Assembly (NCBI GenBank): GCA_024704175.1 | Contig: CP085629.1 | Span: 1,178,001 to 1,242,000, forward strand | Source: Paenibacillus sp. P25 | GTDB lineage: Bacteria > Bacillota > Bacilli > Paenibacillales > NBRC-103111 | Reading direction: 5' to 3' | DNA: 64,000 nucleotides | Shown here: one piece after another, positions 39,185 to 49,237 of the stretch | Numbering within the stretch: the first letter of the stretch is position 1 | How the letters are laid out: each line of letters starts with the position of its first letter | Translations under genes and position numbers: made by a program | Notes under the pieces: generated by a model | Told to the model about the DNA's origin: nothing | Databases searched by the model: none | What the model saw: only the letters and a program-made list of their open reading frames with translations

Positions 39185-40258
39185 ATGCAAACAAATGATG
39201 GAATGAACTATGCACCGCAGGGCAAGCCCAATCCGGTGGTGAAGCCCGGCGAATTCGCCTTCGCGGCGGTCGCACTGGATCACGGCCACATCTACGGGAT
39301 GTGCAACGGCTTGATCGAAGCCGGTGCCGATCTGGTGGCCGTGTACGACCCCGACCCGGCTAAAGTGGATGCCTTTATCCAAAAGTTCCCGCAGGCCAAA
39401 GCCGCCGCTTCGGAAGCGGAGATCTTGAAAGACCCGAACATCAAGCTGGTTGCCGCCGCGGCCGTTCCGTCGGAACGCTGCGCTCTGGGTTTAAGGGTCA
39501 TGGACGCCGGTAAGGATTACTTCACCGATAAGACGCCTTTCACCACCTTGGAGCAGCTCGAGTCGGCCCGTGCCAAGGTCAAGGAAACCGGCAAGAAATA
39601 TATGGTCTATTACAGCGAACGCCTCCATGTGGAGAGCGCGATCTTTGCCGGACAGCTGGTGGAGCAGGGCGCCATCGGCCGTGTAGTGCAGGTTATGGGC
39701 TGGGGCCCCCATCGTTTGAATGCGCCGTCCCGTCCGGAATGGTTTTTCCAGAAGGAGAAATATGGCGGCATTCTGTGTGACATCGGCAGTCACCAAATCG
39801 AGCAGTTCCTGTTCTATTCGGGAGCGAAGGACGCAACCGTCACGAGCGACCGGGTCGCGAACTACAAGAACAAGCAGTATCCGGAGCTCGAAGATTTCGG
39901 CGACGCCACGCTGGTCGGCGACAACGGGGCGACCTTCTACTTCCGCGTAGACTGGCTGACCCCGGACGGTCTCGGCACCTGGGGTGACGGGCGTACGATT
40001 ATTCTCGGAACGGACGGCTATATCGAGCTGCGCAAATATATTGACATCGCCCGCGACAAGAAGGGGAACCATCTGTACCTTGTCAACCACGAAGGCGAGA
40101 AGCATTTCGAATTGTCCGGTCAAGTCGGCTACCCGTTCTTCGGCCAGCTGATTCTGGACTGCATCAACCGGACCGAGAACGCCATGACGCAGGAGCATGC
40201 CTTCAAGGCGGCGGAACTGTGCCTTCAATCTCAGAAGCAGGCTGTACGCATCGAGTAG
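39185..40258 (+). CDS. Gfo/Idh/MocA-family oxidoreductase
   Basis: 357 residues, NAD(P)-dependent. Rossmann part with FAAVALDHGHIYGMCNGL and YDPDPAKVDAF; the usual EKP is DKTPF here (FTDKTPFTT), keeping the lysine; C-terminal domain with GGILCDIGSHQIEQFLFYSG. AGGAGG precedes ATG 39185. Only distantly related to the gene at 8621. It has its own palindromic operator and terminator, so it is a single-gene unit; the substrate is unknown. Confidence 0.88.
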   Translation: MQTNDGMNYAPQGKPNPVVKPGEFAFAAVALDHGHIYGMCNGLIEAGADLVAVYDPDPAKVDAFIQKFPQAKAAASEAEILKDPNIKLVAAAAVPSERCALGLRVMDAGKDYFTDKTPFTTLEQLESARAKVKETGKKYMVYYSERLHVESAIFAGQLVEQGAIGRVVQVMGWGPHRLNAPSRPEWFFQKEKYGGILCDIGSHQIEQFLFYSGAKDATVTSDRVANYKNKQYPELEDFGDATLVGDNGATFYFRVDWLTPDGLGTWGDGRTIILGTDGYIELRKYIDIARDKKGNHLYLVNHEGEKHFELSGQVGYPFFGQLILDCINRTENAMTQEHAFKAAELCLQSQKQAVRIE

Positions 40259-40292
40259 CACGGCTTTAAGAACCTAAAGGATAAGACACAAG

Positions 40293-40332
40293 CATCTCTC
40301 AGCAGATTTCCTTGCTGGGGGATGTTTTTCTT
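40293..40332 (+). terminator. Rho-independent terminator
   Basis: CATCTCTCAGCA pairs with TGCTGGGGGATG, then TTTTTCTTTTTC. Confidence 0.88.
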
Positions 40333-40351
40333 TTTCTTCAGCAGGGTGCGG

Positions 40352-40430
40352 TTGACAGGAGGGGAGGGGACGTATAATCAGGTTTGCTAATATAAAAAAA
40401 TTACGATTAATTTAACAGCGATTAATTAAC
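40352..40430 (+). promoter_or_regulatory. znuACB promoter with Zur-like repeats
   Basis: TTGACA (40352-40357) and TATAAT (40373-40378) are perfect but only 15 bases apart. Downstream, ATTACGATTAATTTAAC and GCGATTAATTAAC give two CGATTAATT copies 15 bases apart, and ATTACGATT is one half of a Zur box. Zinc repression by Zur is inferred. Confidence 0.55.
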
Positions 40431-40445
40431 CAAGGAGAGTTTAGA

Positions 40446-41396
40446 ATGCTTCGAAAATCGGCTTTGTTTGCAGCGTCTCTGCTGCTTGTGATTTCATTGC
40501 TCCTCAGTGCTTGCGGGAAGCCGCGACCTACCCTGGTAAACGGCAAGATGAATATCGTTGCCAGCTTCTATCCGCTGTACGACTTTGCCTCCAAGATCGG
40601 CGGCAATCACGTGAACGTCATCAACCTGGTCCCCGCCGGAGTGGAACCGCATGATTGGTCGCCCAAGAGCAAGGATATCCAGAATTTGACGAAATCGGAT
40701 CTGCTGCTTTATCTCGGAGCTGGCTTCGAAGGCTGGGTGAAGGATACGCTGGACAGCCTGCCGAAGGATGCGAAGGTTACTCCGGTGGAGACCAGCAAAG
40801 GCATTACGTTCATGAAAGCCGTGGAAGAAGAGGAGCATGCTTCGCACGGTACAGGTAAGGATCACCAAGAAGGAGCGAATGATCCGCATGTATGGCTGAG
40901 CCCGGTGAATGCCAAGATCATCGCCGGCAATATCAAGGACGCCCTGGTCAAGGCGGATGCCGCCCACCAAGCGGATTACGAAGCGAACTTTAAGCGTCTG
41001 TCCGATCAACTGGACCAGCTGGACAACAAATTCAGAACGCAGCTTGCTCCGGCGCCGAATAAGGATATCGTCGTTACGCACCAAGCGTTCGCCTATCTGG
41101 CCAAGGAATACGGTTTGACCGAGAAGCCGATTATGGGCTTGTCGCCCGACGCCGAACCGACGTCTCAGGATATGAAGGACATTCTTGGATTCATCAAAAC
41201 CAACCATGTGAAATATATATTCTTCGAGGAGCTTGTTTCCGATAAGCTGGCGAAGACGCTGGCCAAGGATGCCGGTGTACAGACGATGGTGCTCAACCCG
41301 CTTGAAGGGCTGACGGAGGAGCAGAGCAAGAAGGGCGCCGACTACCTGTCCATTATGGAAGATAATTTGAATAATTTAATAAAAGCATTACAATAG
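40446..41396 (+). CDS. znuA: Zinc ABC transporter substrate-binding lipoprotein
   Basis: 316 residues; lipobox LLSAC (Cys22). Cluster 9 metal-binding protein: first histidine in GVEPHDWSPKS, a His/Asp/Glu-rich loop (EEEHASHGTGKDHQ), NDPHVWLSP with the second ligand, VTHQAFAYLAKEYG with the third, and the final acidic ligand region LNPLEGLTEE. The His-rich loop favours zinc over manganese. First gene of the operon under the presumed Zur-controlled promoter. Confidence 0.93.
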   Translation: MLRKSALFAASLLLVISLLLSACGKPRPTLVNGKMNIVASFYPLYDFASKIGGNHVNVINLVPAGVEPHDWSPKSKDIQNLTKSDLLLYLGAGFEGWVKDTLDSLPKDAKVTPVETSKGITFMKAVEEEEHASHGTGKDHQEGANDPHVWLSPVNAKIIAGNIKDALVKADAAHQADYEANFKRLSDQLDQLDNKFRTQLAPAPNKDIVVTHQAFAYLAKEYGLTEKPIMGLSPDAEPTSQDMKDILGFIKTNHVKYIFFEELVSDKLAKTLAKDAGVQTMVLNPLEGLTEEQSKKGADYLSIMEDNLNNLIKALQ

Positions 41397-41428
41397 AAGA
41401 AAGACCTTCGTTTAAGGAGCATGCCGTC

Positions 41429-42212
41429 ATGGACAAGAACGCTTCCGGATGTCATCAGCAGATCGTCACGATCGATGACGTCTTTTTTCTTATGAGAACA
41501 AAAATGTAATCGAGGGCCTGAGTTTCTCCGTGCTGGAGCGGGATTTCGTCGGATTGATCGGCGCCAATGGCGCAGGGAAGACGACGCTGCTCAAAATGAT
41601 CGTCGGCCTGCTCAGACCGACCAGGGGCGAAATCCGGCTGTTCGGCCAGCCGATCCGCCAGTTCAGCGACTGGGAGCGCATCGGCTACGTGCCGCAGAAG
41701 AATGCGCTGAACCCGCTGTTCCCGGCCACCGTTCGCGAGGTCGTCACCTCCGGCCTCTACAACCGCAAGATGCTGTTCCGCCGGCTGACCCGGGCCGACC
41801 GGCAGAAAGCCGACGACGCACTTTATGCGATGCGCATCGAAGATTTGGCCGACCGCCGCATCGGGCAGCTGTCCGGAGGGCAACAGCGGCGGGCTTTCCT
41901 GGCCCGGGCCATGATTAACAATCCCGAGCCGCTTATCCTGGACGAGCCTACCGTCGGCATTGACGCCGAGTCGCAGGAGGGCTTCTTCCGGATGATCCGG
42001 CATATGCATCAGCATCATCACATTACATTCATGATGGTATCCCACGACATGGATATGATGAAGTCATATCTGGGTGACCAGCCGCTGCAGAAGTCAGGGG
42101 CTTATCTTTTTATGTGAAACATACCCACGAGCCCGAGAACTGCGGGGAAACGAATTTGACCCATTCCATCCAGCGACTGCGCGAATCGATGGAAGTGCTG
42201 AGCACAAGATAG
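41429..42212 (+). CDS. znuC: Zinc ABC transporter ATP-binding protein (two frame breaks)
   Basis: About 260 residues joined. Walker A GANGAGKTT, signature LSGGQQRRAFLARAM, Walker B LILDEPTVGID, switch histidine MVSHDMDMM. Breaks are in the T run 41483-41488 (DDVFFSYENKN restored with one more T) and the T run 42107-42111 (LFYVKHTHEPEN restored). The last part has a His/Cys-containing tail typical of Gram-positive AdcC/ZnuC. ATG 41429 lies 10 bases after AAGGAG. Confidence 0.93.
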
Positions 42213-42223
42213 GAGAGACGAAG

Positions 42224-43028
42224 TTGGATATTTTTTCAGAGTATTTTTTTCAAAGGGCCTTGCTCGGCGGGATCCTGATCGGCCTGACGGCACCGCTGAT
42301 GGGCGTGTTCCTGGTGCTGCGCAGGCTTTCCATGATCGGGGATACGCTGGCGCATGTTTCCATTGCGGGCGTGGCGCTCGGCTTTCTCATCAACGTCTAC
42401 CCGATCGGCGTCGGGTCCGCTGTTCGCTCTGCTCGCCTCCTTCGCGATCGAACGGCTGAGGAAAGCGTACAAATCCTATGCCGAGCTGTCGATCGCCATC
42501 ATTATGTCCGGGGGCGTCGCCCTGGCCACCCTTCTGTTCACGCTGGGCAAAGGCTTCAACATTAACGTGATGAGCTACTTCTTCGGAAGCATCTATACCC
42601 TCGATAACTCGGACCTCTGGGTGGTGGGAGGCGTAGCCGCCATCGTCATTGCTGTGGTCGCGGTCAATTACAAAGAAATGTTTCTCTTGTTCTTCGATGA
42701 GGATGCAGCCGGGGTCAGCGGGCTTCCGATCCGCTTTTACAACATCCTGATCACGATGCTGACGGCGCTGGTCATCAGCGTGTCGATCAAAATTGTCGGG
42801 GCGCTGCTCGTTTCGTCTTTGCTGACGATTCCCGTCGCTTGCAGCCTGCTGGTGGCCCGGAGCTTCAAGCACTCCATCTTCTGGGCGATTTTGTTCTCGG
42901 AGCTGGCGGTCGTTCTGGGGCTTGTTGCGGCCGGTTGGTGGGATCTGGCACCAGGGGCAAGCGTTGTGCTGGCTTTGATCGCGATGCTGATCTGCATTTT
43001 GTTTGTGAAAAGGGGATTACGCCTGTAA
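42224..43028 (+). CDS. znuB: Zinc ABC transporter permease (one frame break)
   Basis: ABC-3 family membrane subunit, about 268 residues. Start TTG 42224 behind GGAGAG. Conserved ALLGGILIGLTAPLMGVFLV, MIGDTLAHVSIAGVALGF and MLTALVISVSIKIVGALLVS. The frame breaks near 42418 (joined VGSGPLFALLASFAIERL). Third gene of the zinc operon, 11 bases after znuC. Confidence 0.93.
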
Positions 43029-43073
43029 CGAAAGCGATGCCGGCCATTTTATCTGTAGAGGGGAAGACGATCA

Positions 43074-43782
43074 TGCATCTGAACTTTTGGATCGCCCTAT
43101 GGGCAGGCTTTGCATCCTTTATATCACCCTGCTTGCCTGCCGCTGTATCCGTCCTATTTATCGTACATAACCGGGGTTTCGGTGAACCGGCTGAAGGAAG
43201 AGCAGAATGTAGGAGACGTCCGGTTTAAAACGATCACCCATACGCTATGCTTCATTCTCGGCTTTTCCATCATCTTTTATAGCCTTGCTTGGGGAACGAG
43301 CTTCGTAGCGAATACGTTCTCGGATTACCGCGGTTTGCTGCGGCAGATCGCCGCAATCCTGATCTTTGCGATGGGGCTGTTCCTGCTCGGGGTATTCCAG
43401 CCTCAGTGGCGCTGCGCGAGCGCAAGATGCAGTGGAAATTCCGCCCTGCCGGGTACCTGGGCTCCGTTCTGATAGGTATCGGCTTCGCGGCCGGCTGGTC
43501 GCCCTGCATCGGACCGATCCTGTCCGCCATGCTGGCACTGGCCGCTACCGATCCGGGCTCCTGGGCGCCGCTCATTACTGCTTATTCTCTGGGCTTTGCC
43601 ATTCCTTTCTTTATTCTGGCCTTTTTTATCGGTTCTACCAAATGGATTCTTAAATATTCCTCGCCGCTGATGAAAATCGGAGGGGGCTGATGCTTGTTAT
43701 CGCCGTACTGCTATACACGGATCAGATGACCCGGATTACCGTATGGCTGCAAAGCATCACCCCGGACTGGCTGAAATTTTAA
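43074..43782 (+). CDS. ccdA: CcdA-type thiol-disulfide membrane protein (three frame breaks)
   Basis: Six-span protein that carries electrons from thioredoxin across the membrane, for cytochrome c or spore maturation. About 236 residues joined. First redox cysteine in FISPC followed by LPLYPSYLSYITG, second in AAGWSPCIGPIL. Breaks: an extra T near 43132, a loss near 43400, and the G run 43681-43687, one G short. Its TAA shares the palindrome TTAA with the stop codon of the converging splB. It follows znuB by 45 bases, so it may be in the zinc operon. Confidence 0.87.
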
Positions 43783-44839
43783 GTGAAGTAATCGATATGG
43801 GCGTCAGGAAAATGCATGAAAATCTGCTCCGTAATCCACTCGCGGAGCGCCTGCGCCTGCTCGTCAGGGTATACATACTTGCCTTGGCCCCAGCGGCCCC
43901 ACTTGTATTTGCGCTTTGCCTCGTCCATTTCCAGCTTGGTTTTGGGATAGCGCTGCTGGATCACGGTTTTGGCCGTCTTGGTAAAACGGTGCTGGATCAG
44001 TTCAAAAGTTAAATCGGAAGCCGCTTCCGCCGGAAGGGCTTCTTTGAGTTTGTGCAACAGCTCGGCGTACCCGGCCTCCCAGCCTTCGTGCCAAATAATC
44101 GGGGCGATAATGAAGCCCAGGGGATACCCCGCTCTCGCCACCTTGCCCGCGGTCGCGATCCGTTCCTGGAAGCTGGATGTAGCCGGTTCGAAATTTCGGA
44201 TGACATAATCGGCATTGACGCTAAAGCGGAAACGGGTATGTTTATTATGCTTGGCATCCAGCAGCGGTTCTACATGGTGAAACTTGGTCACAAAACGTAG
44301 TCTGCCCAGCGGCTCGCGCCCCATAAATTCAACATATTCCTTCAGGGAACCGGTAATGTGCTCGAGCCCCACCGGATCCGAGGTACATGCCGCTTCAAAA
44401 CGCGTAATTTCCGGCGCCCGCTCGTCGATATATTTTTTGGCCTGCTGAAGAATATCATCCGTATTGACATAGACCCGCACATAAGGTTTAGCTCCCAAGG
44501 TCGTTTGCAAATAGCAGTAATGGCAGTGCGCCATACAGCCCGTCGCCACAGGAATGGCATATTCAGCCGAAGGCTTGGACTGGTCGAATTTCAGCGTCTT
44601 GCGGATGCCGACGACCAACGTTCTTTTGGCAATCCTGTACTTTTCCAAATCGGTTTCTCCCGGCAGGTTCGTAATACGGTTATGGGAGGTCGTCATCCGG
44701 ATCGGAAGCCCTTGCTGCTTGGCCCATTCATGGATCCGTTCCCCCTTGGGATAATTCAATGCGTCCGGTTCAAAATAGACCAGTTCCGGTACGAAGACCT
44801 GAGTGCTGCGCGCAGGGGGACTGCTATTTCCGTCGTCAC
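43779..44839 (-). CDS. splB: Spore photoproduct lyase
   Basis: Radical SAM enzyme that repairs spore photoproduct in germinating spores. The iron-sulfur motif is ATGCMAHCHYCYLQ (CxxxCxxC), and the hydrogen-donor cysteine is in RFEAACTSDPVGLEH. RFVTKFHHVEPLLDAKH and ELIQHRFTKTAK are conserved. About 352 residues. The frame is open to 44870 without a ribosome site; GTG 44839 has AGGAGG nine bases upstream and gives MTTEIAVPPARSTQVF if the G run 44815-44819 lacks one base. Overlaps the ccdA stop by four bases. Confidence 0.95.
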
Positions 44840-45072
44840 TGCCACATTCCTCCTCTCTGGATAACGGCATGATAAAACTTGCTTCACCGCACTTTGGTGT
44901 GCTATAGTATTAAACGCTTGTCTGGCTTAGGTTGCATCAACCGAACCTCCGCAACACATGGAAAAGCATGATGGGGCCAGGGGTTGGGCTTGCTTTGAAC
45001 AAAAGATTAAGTGTATCATTAAACATACCAAGTACGAAAAGTTTTCTTTGGAAGATCAGGAGGAATACGCGA

Positions 45073-45495
45073 ATGGCTACGCCGAGTATGGAAGATTATC
45101 TGGAAAGAATCTATAAATTGATCGACGAGAAAGGCTATGCGCGCGTATCCGACATTGCAGAAGGGCTGGAGGTCCATCCCTCTTCCGTAACCAAAATGAT
45201 TCAGAAGCTGGATAAAGACAACTATCTGATCTATGAGAAATATCGCGGACTCGTCCTTACTTCCAAAGGACAGAAGGTAGGGAAGCGGCTCGTGGACCGG
45301 CATCAGTTGCTGGAGGAATTCCTGACACTCATCGGCGTATCGGAGGATACGATCTATAAAGATGTCGAGGGCATCGAGCATCACTTAAGCTGGGACTCGA
45401 TCACGTGCATTGAGACGCTGCTTGAATATTTTAAACGCGATATCACGCGGATCGACGAACTGGCCAGATTGCGAAAAGAGCTTGAGGAATCGTGA
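45073..45495 (+). CDS. mntR: Manganese-responsive regulator MntR
   Basis: DtxR/MntR family, 140 residues, controls manganese uptake. N-terminal winged helix [20 protein letters not shown] and [15 protein letters not shown]; metal-site residues include the Asp and Glu near the N-terminus, a His in [10 protein letters not shown] and the Glu/His pair in [14 protein letters not shown] 45073 follows AGGAGGAA. First gene of the conserved mntR-yqhO block. Confidence 0.96.
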   Translation: MATPSMEDYLERIYKLIDEKGYARVSDIAEGLEVHPSSVTKMIQKLDKDNYLIYEKYRGLVLTSKGQKVGKRLVDRHQLLEEFLTLIGVSEDTIYKDVEGIEHHLSWDSITCIETLLEYFKRDITRIDELARLRKELEES

Positions 45496-45509
45496 TCCCT
45501 GCTTCATCA

Positions 45510-45543
45510 AACATCCTGCCGTCCTAGGCCGGATGTTTTTTTT
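45510..45543 (+). terminator. Rho-independent terminator of mntR
   Basis: AACATCCTGCC pairs with GGCCGGATGTT (one mismatch), then eight T. Confidence 0.9.
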
Positions 45544-45643
45544 GTCCGGCGGTATATGTACAAACCGTATCCTCATACATAGTCTGTGTGGACCTAAAGT
45601 AAAGCTCGCGCTGGGTCGCCTGCTCGCCGGGACGGAAGAGGGG

Positions 45644-46631
45644 ATGCGGGTGCAAATCAATGCGGTATTCGAAGGCGGAGGGGTAAAAGGAATTGCGCTG
45701 GCCGGGGCGGTCGCGGCGGTAGAAGAACTTGGCCACGTCTTTCACCAGGTGGCGGGAACGTCTTCGGGGGCGATTATCGCTTCCTTGGTGGCCGCGGGCT
45801 ATAAAGCTGAAGAAATGAAGCTGATCATCGAGGCTACGCCGTTCAGCGCCTTTCTTCGCAGGGCTCCCATATTTGATACCAAATGGATCGGTCCCTTAAC
45901 CCGGCTCTTTATTAAAAAAGGGCTTTATTCCGGGGAAGCGATGGAACAGTGGATCTATCAGTCGCTGCTCGCCAAAGGAATCAAGACGTTCGGCGATCTG
46001 CCGGACAACCGGCTGCGAATCATCGCCTCCGACATCTCCGGGCGCAAACTGCTGGTCCTGCCGGGCGACATCGCCCAGTATGGAATCGACCCGAAACGGC
46101 TCGCTCGTTGCCAAGGCCGTCCGGATGAGCGCGAGCATTCCTTATTTCTTCGATCCGGTCATTATCCGCAAATCCGCGGGCAAACGGCTGCCCGGCGACA
46201 AGTTCGCCGATCAGTTCGTGTATATTGTGGACGGCGGTTTGCTCAGCAATTTCCCGCTCTGGATCTTCGATCAGTCGGAAATGCCGCCTCTCGATCAAAT
46301 GGTGCCTACGATCGGCTTTCAGATGGTCGGACGGGGGAAAGGTGCCCCCAACGCGATTCACGGGCCGCTCACGATGTTTAGAGCCTTATTCTCTACCATG
46401 ATGGACGCGCACGATGAAAGGTATATTGAGGAGCATAACCGGTTTCGTACAGTGAAAATCCCGACCTACGGCGTCAGCATCACACAATTCGACATCAATA
46501 TGGAGGAAAGCCTGAAGCTTTACGAATCGGGGCTCAGCGCGACGCATGCCTTCTTTACCAAGCTCAAGCTGACCGATTACAAGCAAAAATACGCCTCCTA
46601 CCTTCGCCATAAAATCGAGCAATTCGTTTGA
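45644..46631 (+). CDS. yqhO: Patatin-like phospholipase family protein YqhO (one frame break)
   Basis: Patatin/RssA-type serine hydrolase with a Ser-Asp dyad. Oxyanion loop FEGGGVKGIAL near the N-terminus, nucleophile in GTSSGAI (residue about 41), and the aspartate in VDGGLLSNFPLW. The frame breaks near 46100, where CGGCTCGCTCG precedes VAKAVRMSASIPYFF. About 328 residues. It lies after mntR as in Bacillus. Substrate and role unknown. Confidence 0.87.
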
Positions 46632-46636
46632 ACAAA

Positions 46637-46664
46637 AAAGCCCGGCGGTAACCCGCCGGGCTTT
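46637..46664 (+). terminator. Hairpin terminator after yqhO
   Basis: Perfect AGCCCGGCGG (46639-46648) and CCGCCGGGCT around TAAC; A run before and a short T run after. A second small hairpin, ACTCC-GATT-AGGAGT with five T, is at 46768-46793. Confidence 0.8.
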
Positions 46665-46812
46665 GCTGGACAATAAAGAATTTATAAGTTCGCCGAAGCA
46701 ATTAAGCGGACTGCAAAATTCTTTACCAAGAAAAACTTCATCTAAAAACGGTCTGGCTACTTTGAAGGACTCCGATTAGGAGTTTTTCTTATATTAATGG
46801 TATTTAGGGGGC

Positions 46813-47064
46813 TCATCCGAGCTGTCCTTGTCTGCCGTTGATGACCCGGAACGAGCCGTTTCGCCGCTTGGCCTTGGCCGCGCGGGAGGACGATCCCGAT
46901 CTGCCGCGCCAACGGTTCGGCGGGTATTTGTACAGCCAGAACACGATCCCGAATACTACGATCGGAATAATATAAGCTCCGGGATTGCGAAATATGCTGG
47001 CCAGGATTCCGAGTGCGATGAGTCCCAGCACAATGTATGTCATCCATTGATTTCGGCTTCTCAT
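46813..47064 (-). CDS. Small membrane protein with basic tail (YqhP position)
   Basis: 83 residues: MTYIVLGLIALGILASIF and YIIPIVVFGIVFWLYKY form two spans, followed by a Lys/Arg-rich tail (RGRSGSSSRAAKAKRRNGS). AGGAGGAG lies six bases before ATG 47064. It holds the place of yqhP in the Bacillus gene order, but is shorter, and I cannot confirm homology. Confidence 0.78.
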   Translation of the reverse strand: MRSRNQWMTYIVLGLIALGILASIFRNPGAYIIPIVVFGIVFWLYKYPPNRWRGRSGSSSRAAKAKRRNGSFRVINGRQGQLG

Positions 47065-47100
47065 GAAGGTCTCCTCCTTGGGGCGTTCCTGCTTATCCCA

Positions 47101-48049
47101 TTAAGATAGCGGCTGTTCCATTGCCTTGCGGTCAAGCTCGCGCATCCTGTTGAAGGAAGCAATCGATACTTCCACCTGCGAATCGTCCGGTTCTTTCGTC
47201 GTGAGCAGCTGAAGCCACAGGCCCGGGTAGCCGAGATAGCGAAGCACCGGCACCTCGCGGAGCGAATTCGTAAACCGAAGCGCCTCGTAGGAAACGCCGA
47301 TCACGAGCGGCAAGCAGCACAATGCGCTGAACAATCCTTTCCATGAACGAACCGTAGTGGAAGAAAGAATAAATCACTACGCCTATAATGACGGTGAAGA
47401 CGATGAAGGCGCTGCCGCACCGGTAATGGAGGGTGCTGAATTTCTGCACGTTTTCCACCGTCAACTCGACGCCCGCTTCATAAGCACTGATGACTTTGTG
47501 CTCGGCACCGTGGTATTGAAACAGTCTCTTGATCATGGGCGTAAGAGAAATGAAGTAAATATAGGCCACCAAAAAAATGATTTTGATTAATCCCTCAAGC
47601 AGATTATGCCCGATTTGATTCACGAACAGCTTGCCGAACAGGAACTGCTCGATGACGGGAGGAACGAGTGTGAAGACGAACTTGCCGAACACAAAGGAGA
47701 TTACCCCGACGACCGCCACACCGAGAATCATCGAAATCCGGCCGGCCAGCGTTTCCTTCTGCTCTTCTTTAGCATCCCCTTCTTCATCGGCAAACACCTC
47801 AGCCGAGAAATTCAAGTGCTGCGCGCCCTTCGCACTGGCTTCAATAATCCCGACAATCCCGCGGATCAAGGGAATCTTCTTAAGAGCTTGAACCCACCCG
47901 ATCTCTTTCTTCGGTACTTCCAGGTAATGAATCGAATTATCTTTTCGGCGCACCGCCGTGACATGCACCTTCTGGCCTGCGAACATGACGCCCTCAATCA
48001 CGGCCTGTCCGCCGTAAACCGCACACTGCTCTTTCTCCGACAACAACAT
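47101..48049 (-). CDS. yqhQ: DUF1385 membrane protein YqhQ (one frame break)
   Basis: About 316 residues joined, several spans. Conserved YGGQAVIEGVMFAG near the start, RGIVGIIEA, FQYHGAEHKVISAYEAG with a His-Glu-His pattern, and HYRCGSAFI. The frame breaks near 47320, after which LCCLPLVIGVSYEALRFTN leads to the stop. ATG 48049 follows GAAGAAGG. The function of DUF1385 proteins is not established. Confidence 0.9.
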
Positions 48050-48190
48050 GCACCTTCTTCTAATCTGAGTTAAAAAAACATCTAGCGACTTACTTTTATT
48101 GTAACGAATCCGCGGGCATATTGCCACCGTTTATAGACCAAACTTTTGTACATACTAAGGTTAACCGTTTTTGGAGGAGGCCCTCAGCTT

Positions 48191-48703
48191 ATGGTACAAT
48201 CGAAAGGTGAAACCGTTCCCCGGACGAACCGTTGGGATTTTGCAATGTATATCGGATTTTTCGCCGGTCTGATTTGGGGCGGGATCAAGATCATCGAGCA
48301 TTATTTTCATTTCACGACGCTGTCGCCGGGGTTTTTGATCGAGCCTTTTTTCAAGCATTCTTTCTTATCGACCTGGCAGGGGATGCTGACCGGCTGGTTA
48401 TTTTTTATCCTGTTCTCCATTGTCGCTTCTTTGCTGTACACGGTATTGCTTGCCAAAGCGAGAGGCCCTTGGTTCGGAATCGGGTACGGCATCTTTTGGT
48501 GGGCAATGTTCTTCCTATTGATCGGTCCGATTACGGGAATGACGCATTGGCTACTATACATGGATTTGAATACAATTCTGACGGATGCATGCTTGTTTGT
48601 TCTTTGGGGGCTGTTTATCGGCTATTCGGTCAGTTTCGAATTTAACGATGAGAGCGCGGGAGACACGCCGAAGCCGGATGCCCTGCTGCCCGAGCCGGAC
48701 TGA
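48191..48703 (+). CDS. yqhR: YqhR-type membrane protein
   Basis: 170 residues with four spans (MYIGFFAGLIWGGIKII, WLFFILFSIVASLLYTVLL, IFWWAMFFLLIGPI, LFVLWGLFIGYSVSF). GGAGGAGG precedes ATG 48191. Divergent from yqhQ and upstream of aroQ, exactly as yqhR in Bacillus; assignment rests on this position and the membrane layout. Role unknown. Confidence 0.85.
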   Translation: MVQSKGETVPRTNRWDFAMYIGFFAGLIWGGIKIIEHYFHFTTLSPGFLIEPFFKHSFLSTWQGMLTGWLFFILFSIVASLLYTVLLAKARGPWFGIGYGIFWWAMFFLLIGPITGMTHWLLYMDLNTILTDACLFVLWGLFIGYSVSFEFNDESAGDTPKPDALLPEPD

Positions 48704-48788
48704 TCCGAAAAAGATATTCTCAAACCGGGGAAACTTATGGTAAAATAGATCAGTATGTGCGGTTTTTAGTCACAGGGAGGTTCCCGGT

Positions 48789-49235
48789 TTGAAACAGATT
48801 TTGCTTCTCAACGGTCCCAATCTCAATATGCTTGGCGTTCGCGAGCCAGGGATTTACGGGACCTTAACGCTCCAAGACATCATTCGGAGAGTGGAGCGGC
48901 TGGCCGCCGAGCTCGGCGTCGGTCTGGAATGCTTCCAATCGAATCATGAAGGTGCCTTGGTCGACCGGATTCATGAGGCTTACGGCGTCAAGGACGGGAT
49001 TGTGATTAATCCCGGTGCTTTTACCCATTATTCCTACGCTCTTCGGGATGCCATTAGTACCGTGGGGTTGCCTGCGATCGAAGTACATATATCCAATATC
49101 CATAAGAGGGAAGCGTTTCGTCATACTTCGGTGATCGCCCCCGTGGCACTTGGACAAATTGCCGGATTTGGAGCGGATAGCTATGAACTGGGCCTTCGAG
49201 CGCTGGTCCAGCATCTTAATCGGTCGGAGGGATAA
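48789..49235 (+). CDS. aroQ: 3-dehydroquinate dehydratase, type II
   Basis: Third step of the shikimate pathway, 148 residues, dodecameric in homologues. [19 protein letters not shown] has the catalytic Arg/Tyr region; [30 protein letters not shown] and [18 protein letters not shown] complete the active site with its His. TTG start behind GGGAGG. It precedes yqhT by two bases in an apparent operon with efp. Confidence 0.97.
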   Translation: MKQILLLNGPNLNMLGVREPGIYGTLTLQDIIRRVERLAAELGVGLECFQSNHEGALVDRIHEAYGVKDGIVINPGAFTHYSYALRDAISTVGLPAIEVHISNIHKREAFRHTSVIAPVALGQIAGFGADSYELGLRALVQHLNRSEG

Positions 49236-49237
49236 AT

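Noticed and set aside
46768-46793. Independent small RNA or gene between yqhO and the YqhP-position gene
   Set aside because: Only a short hairpin with five T was seen, with no promoter or conserved motif.
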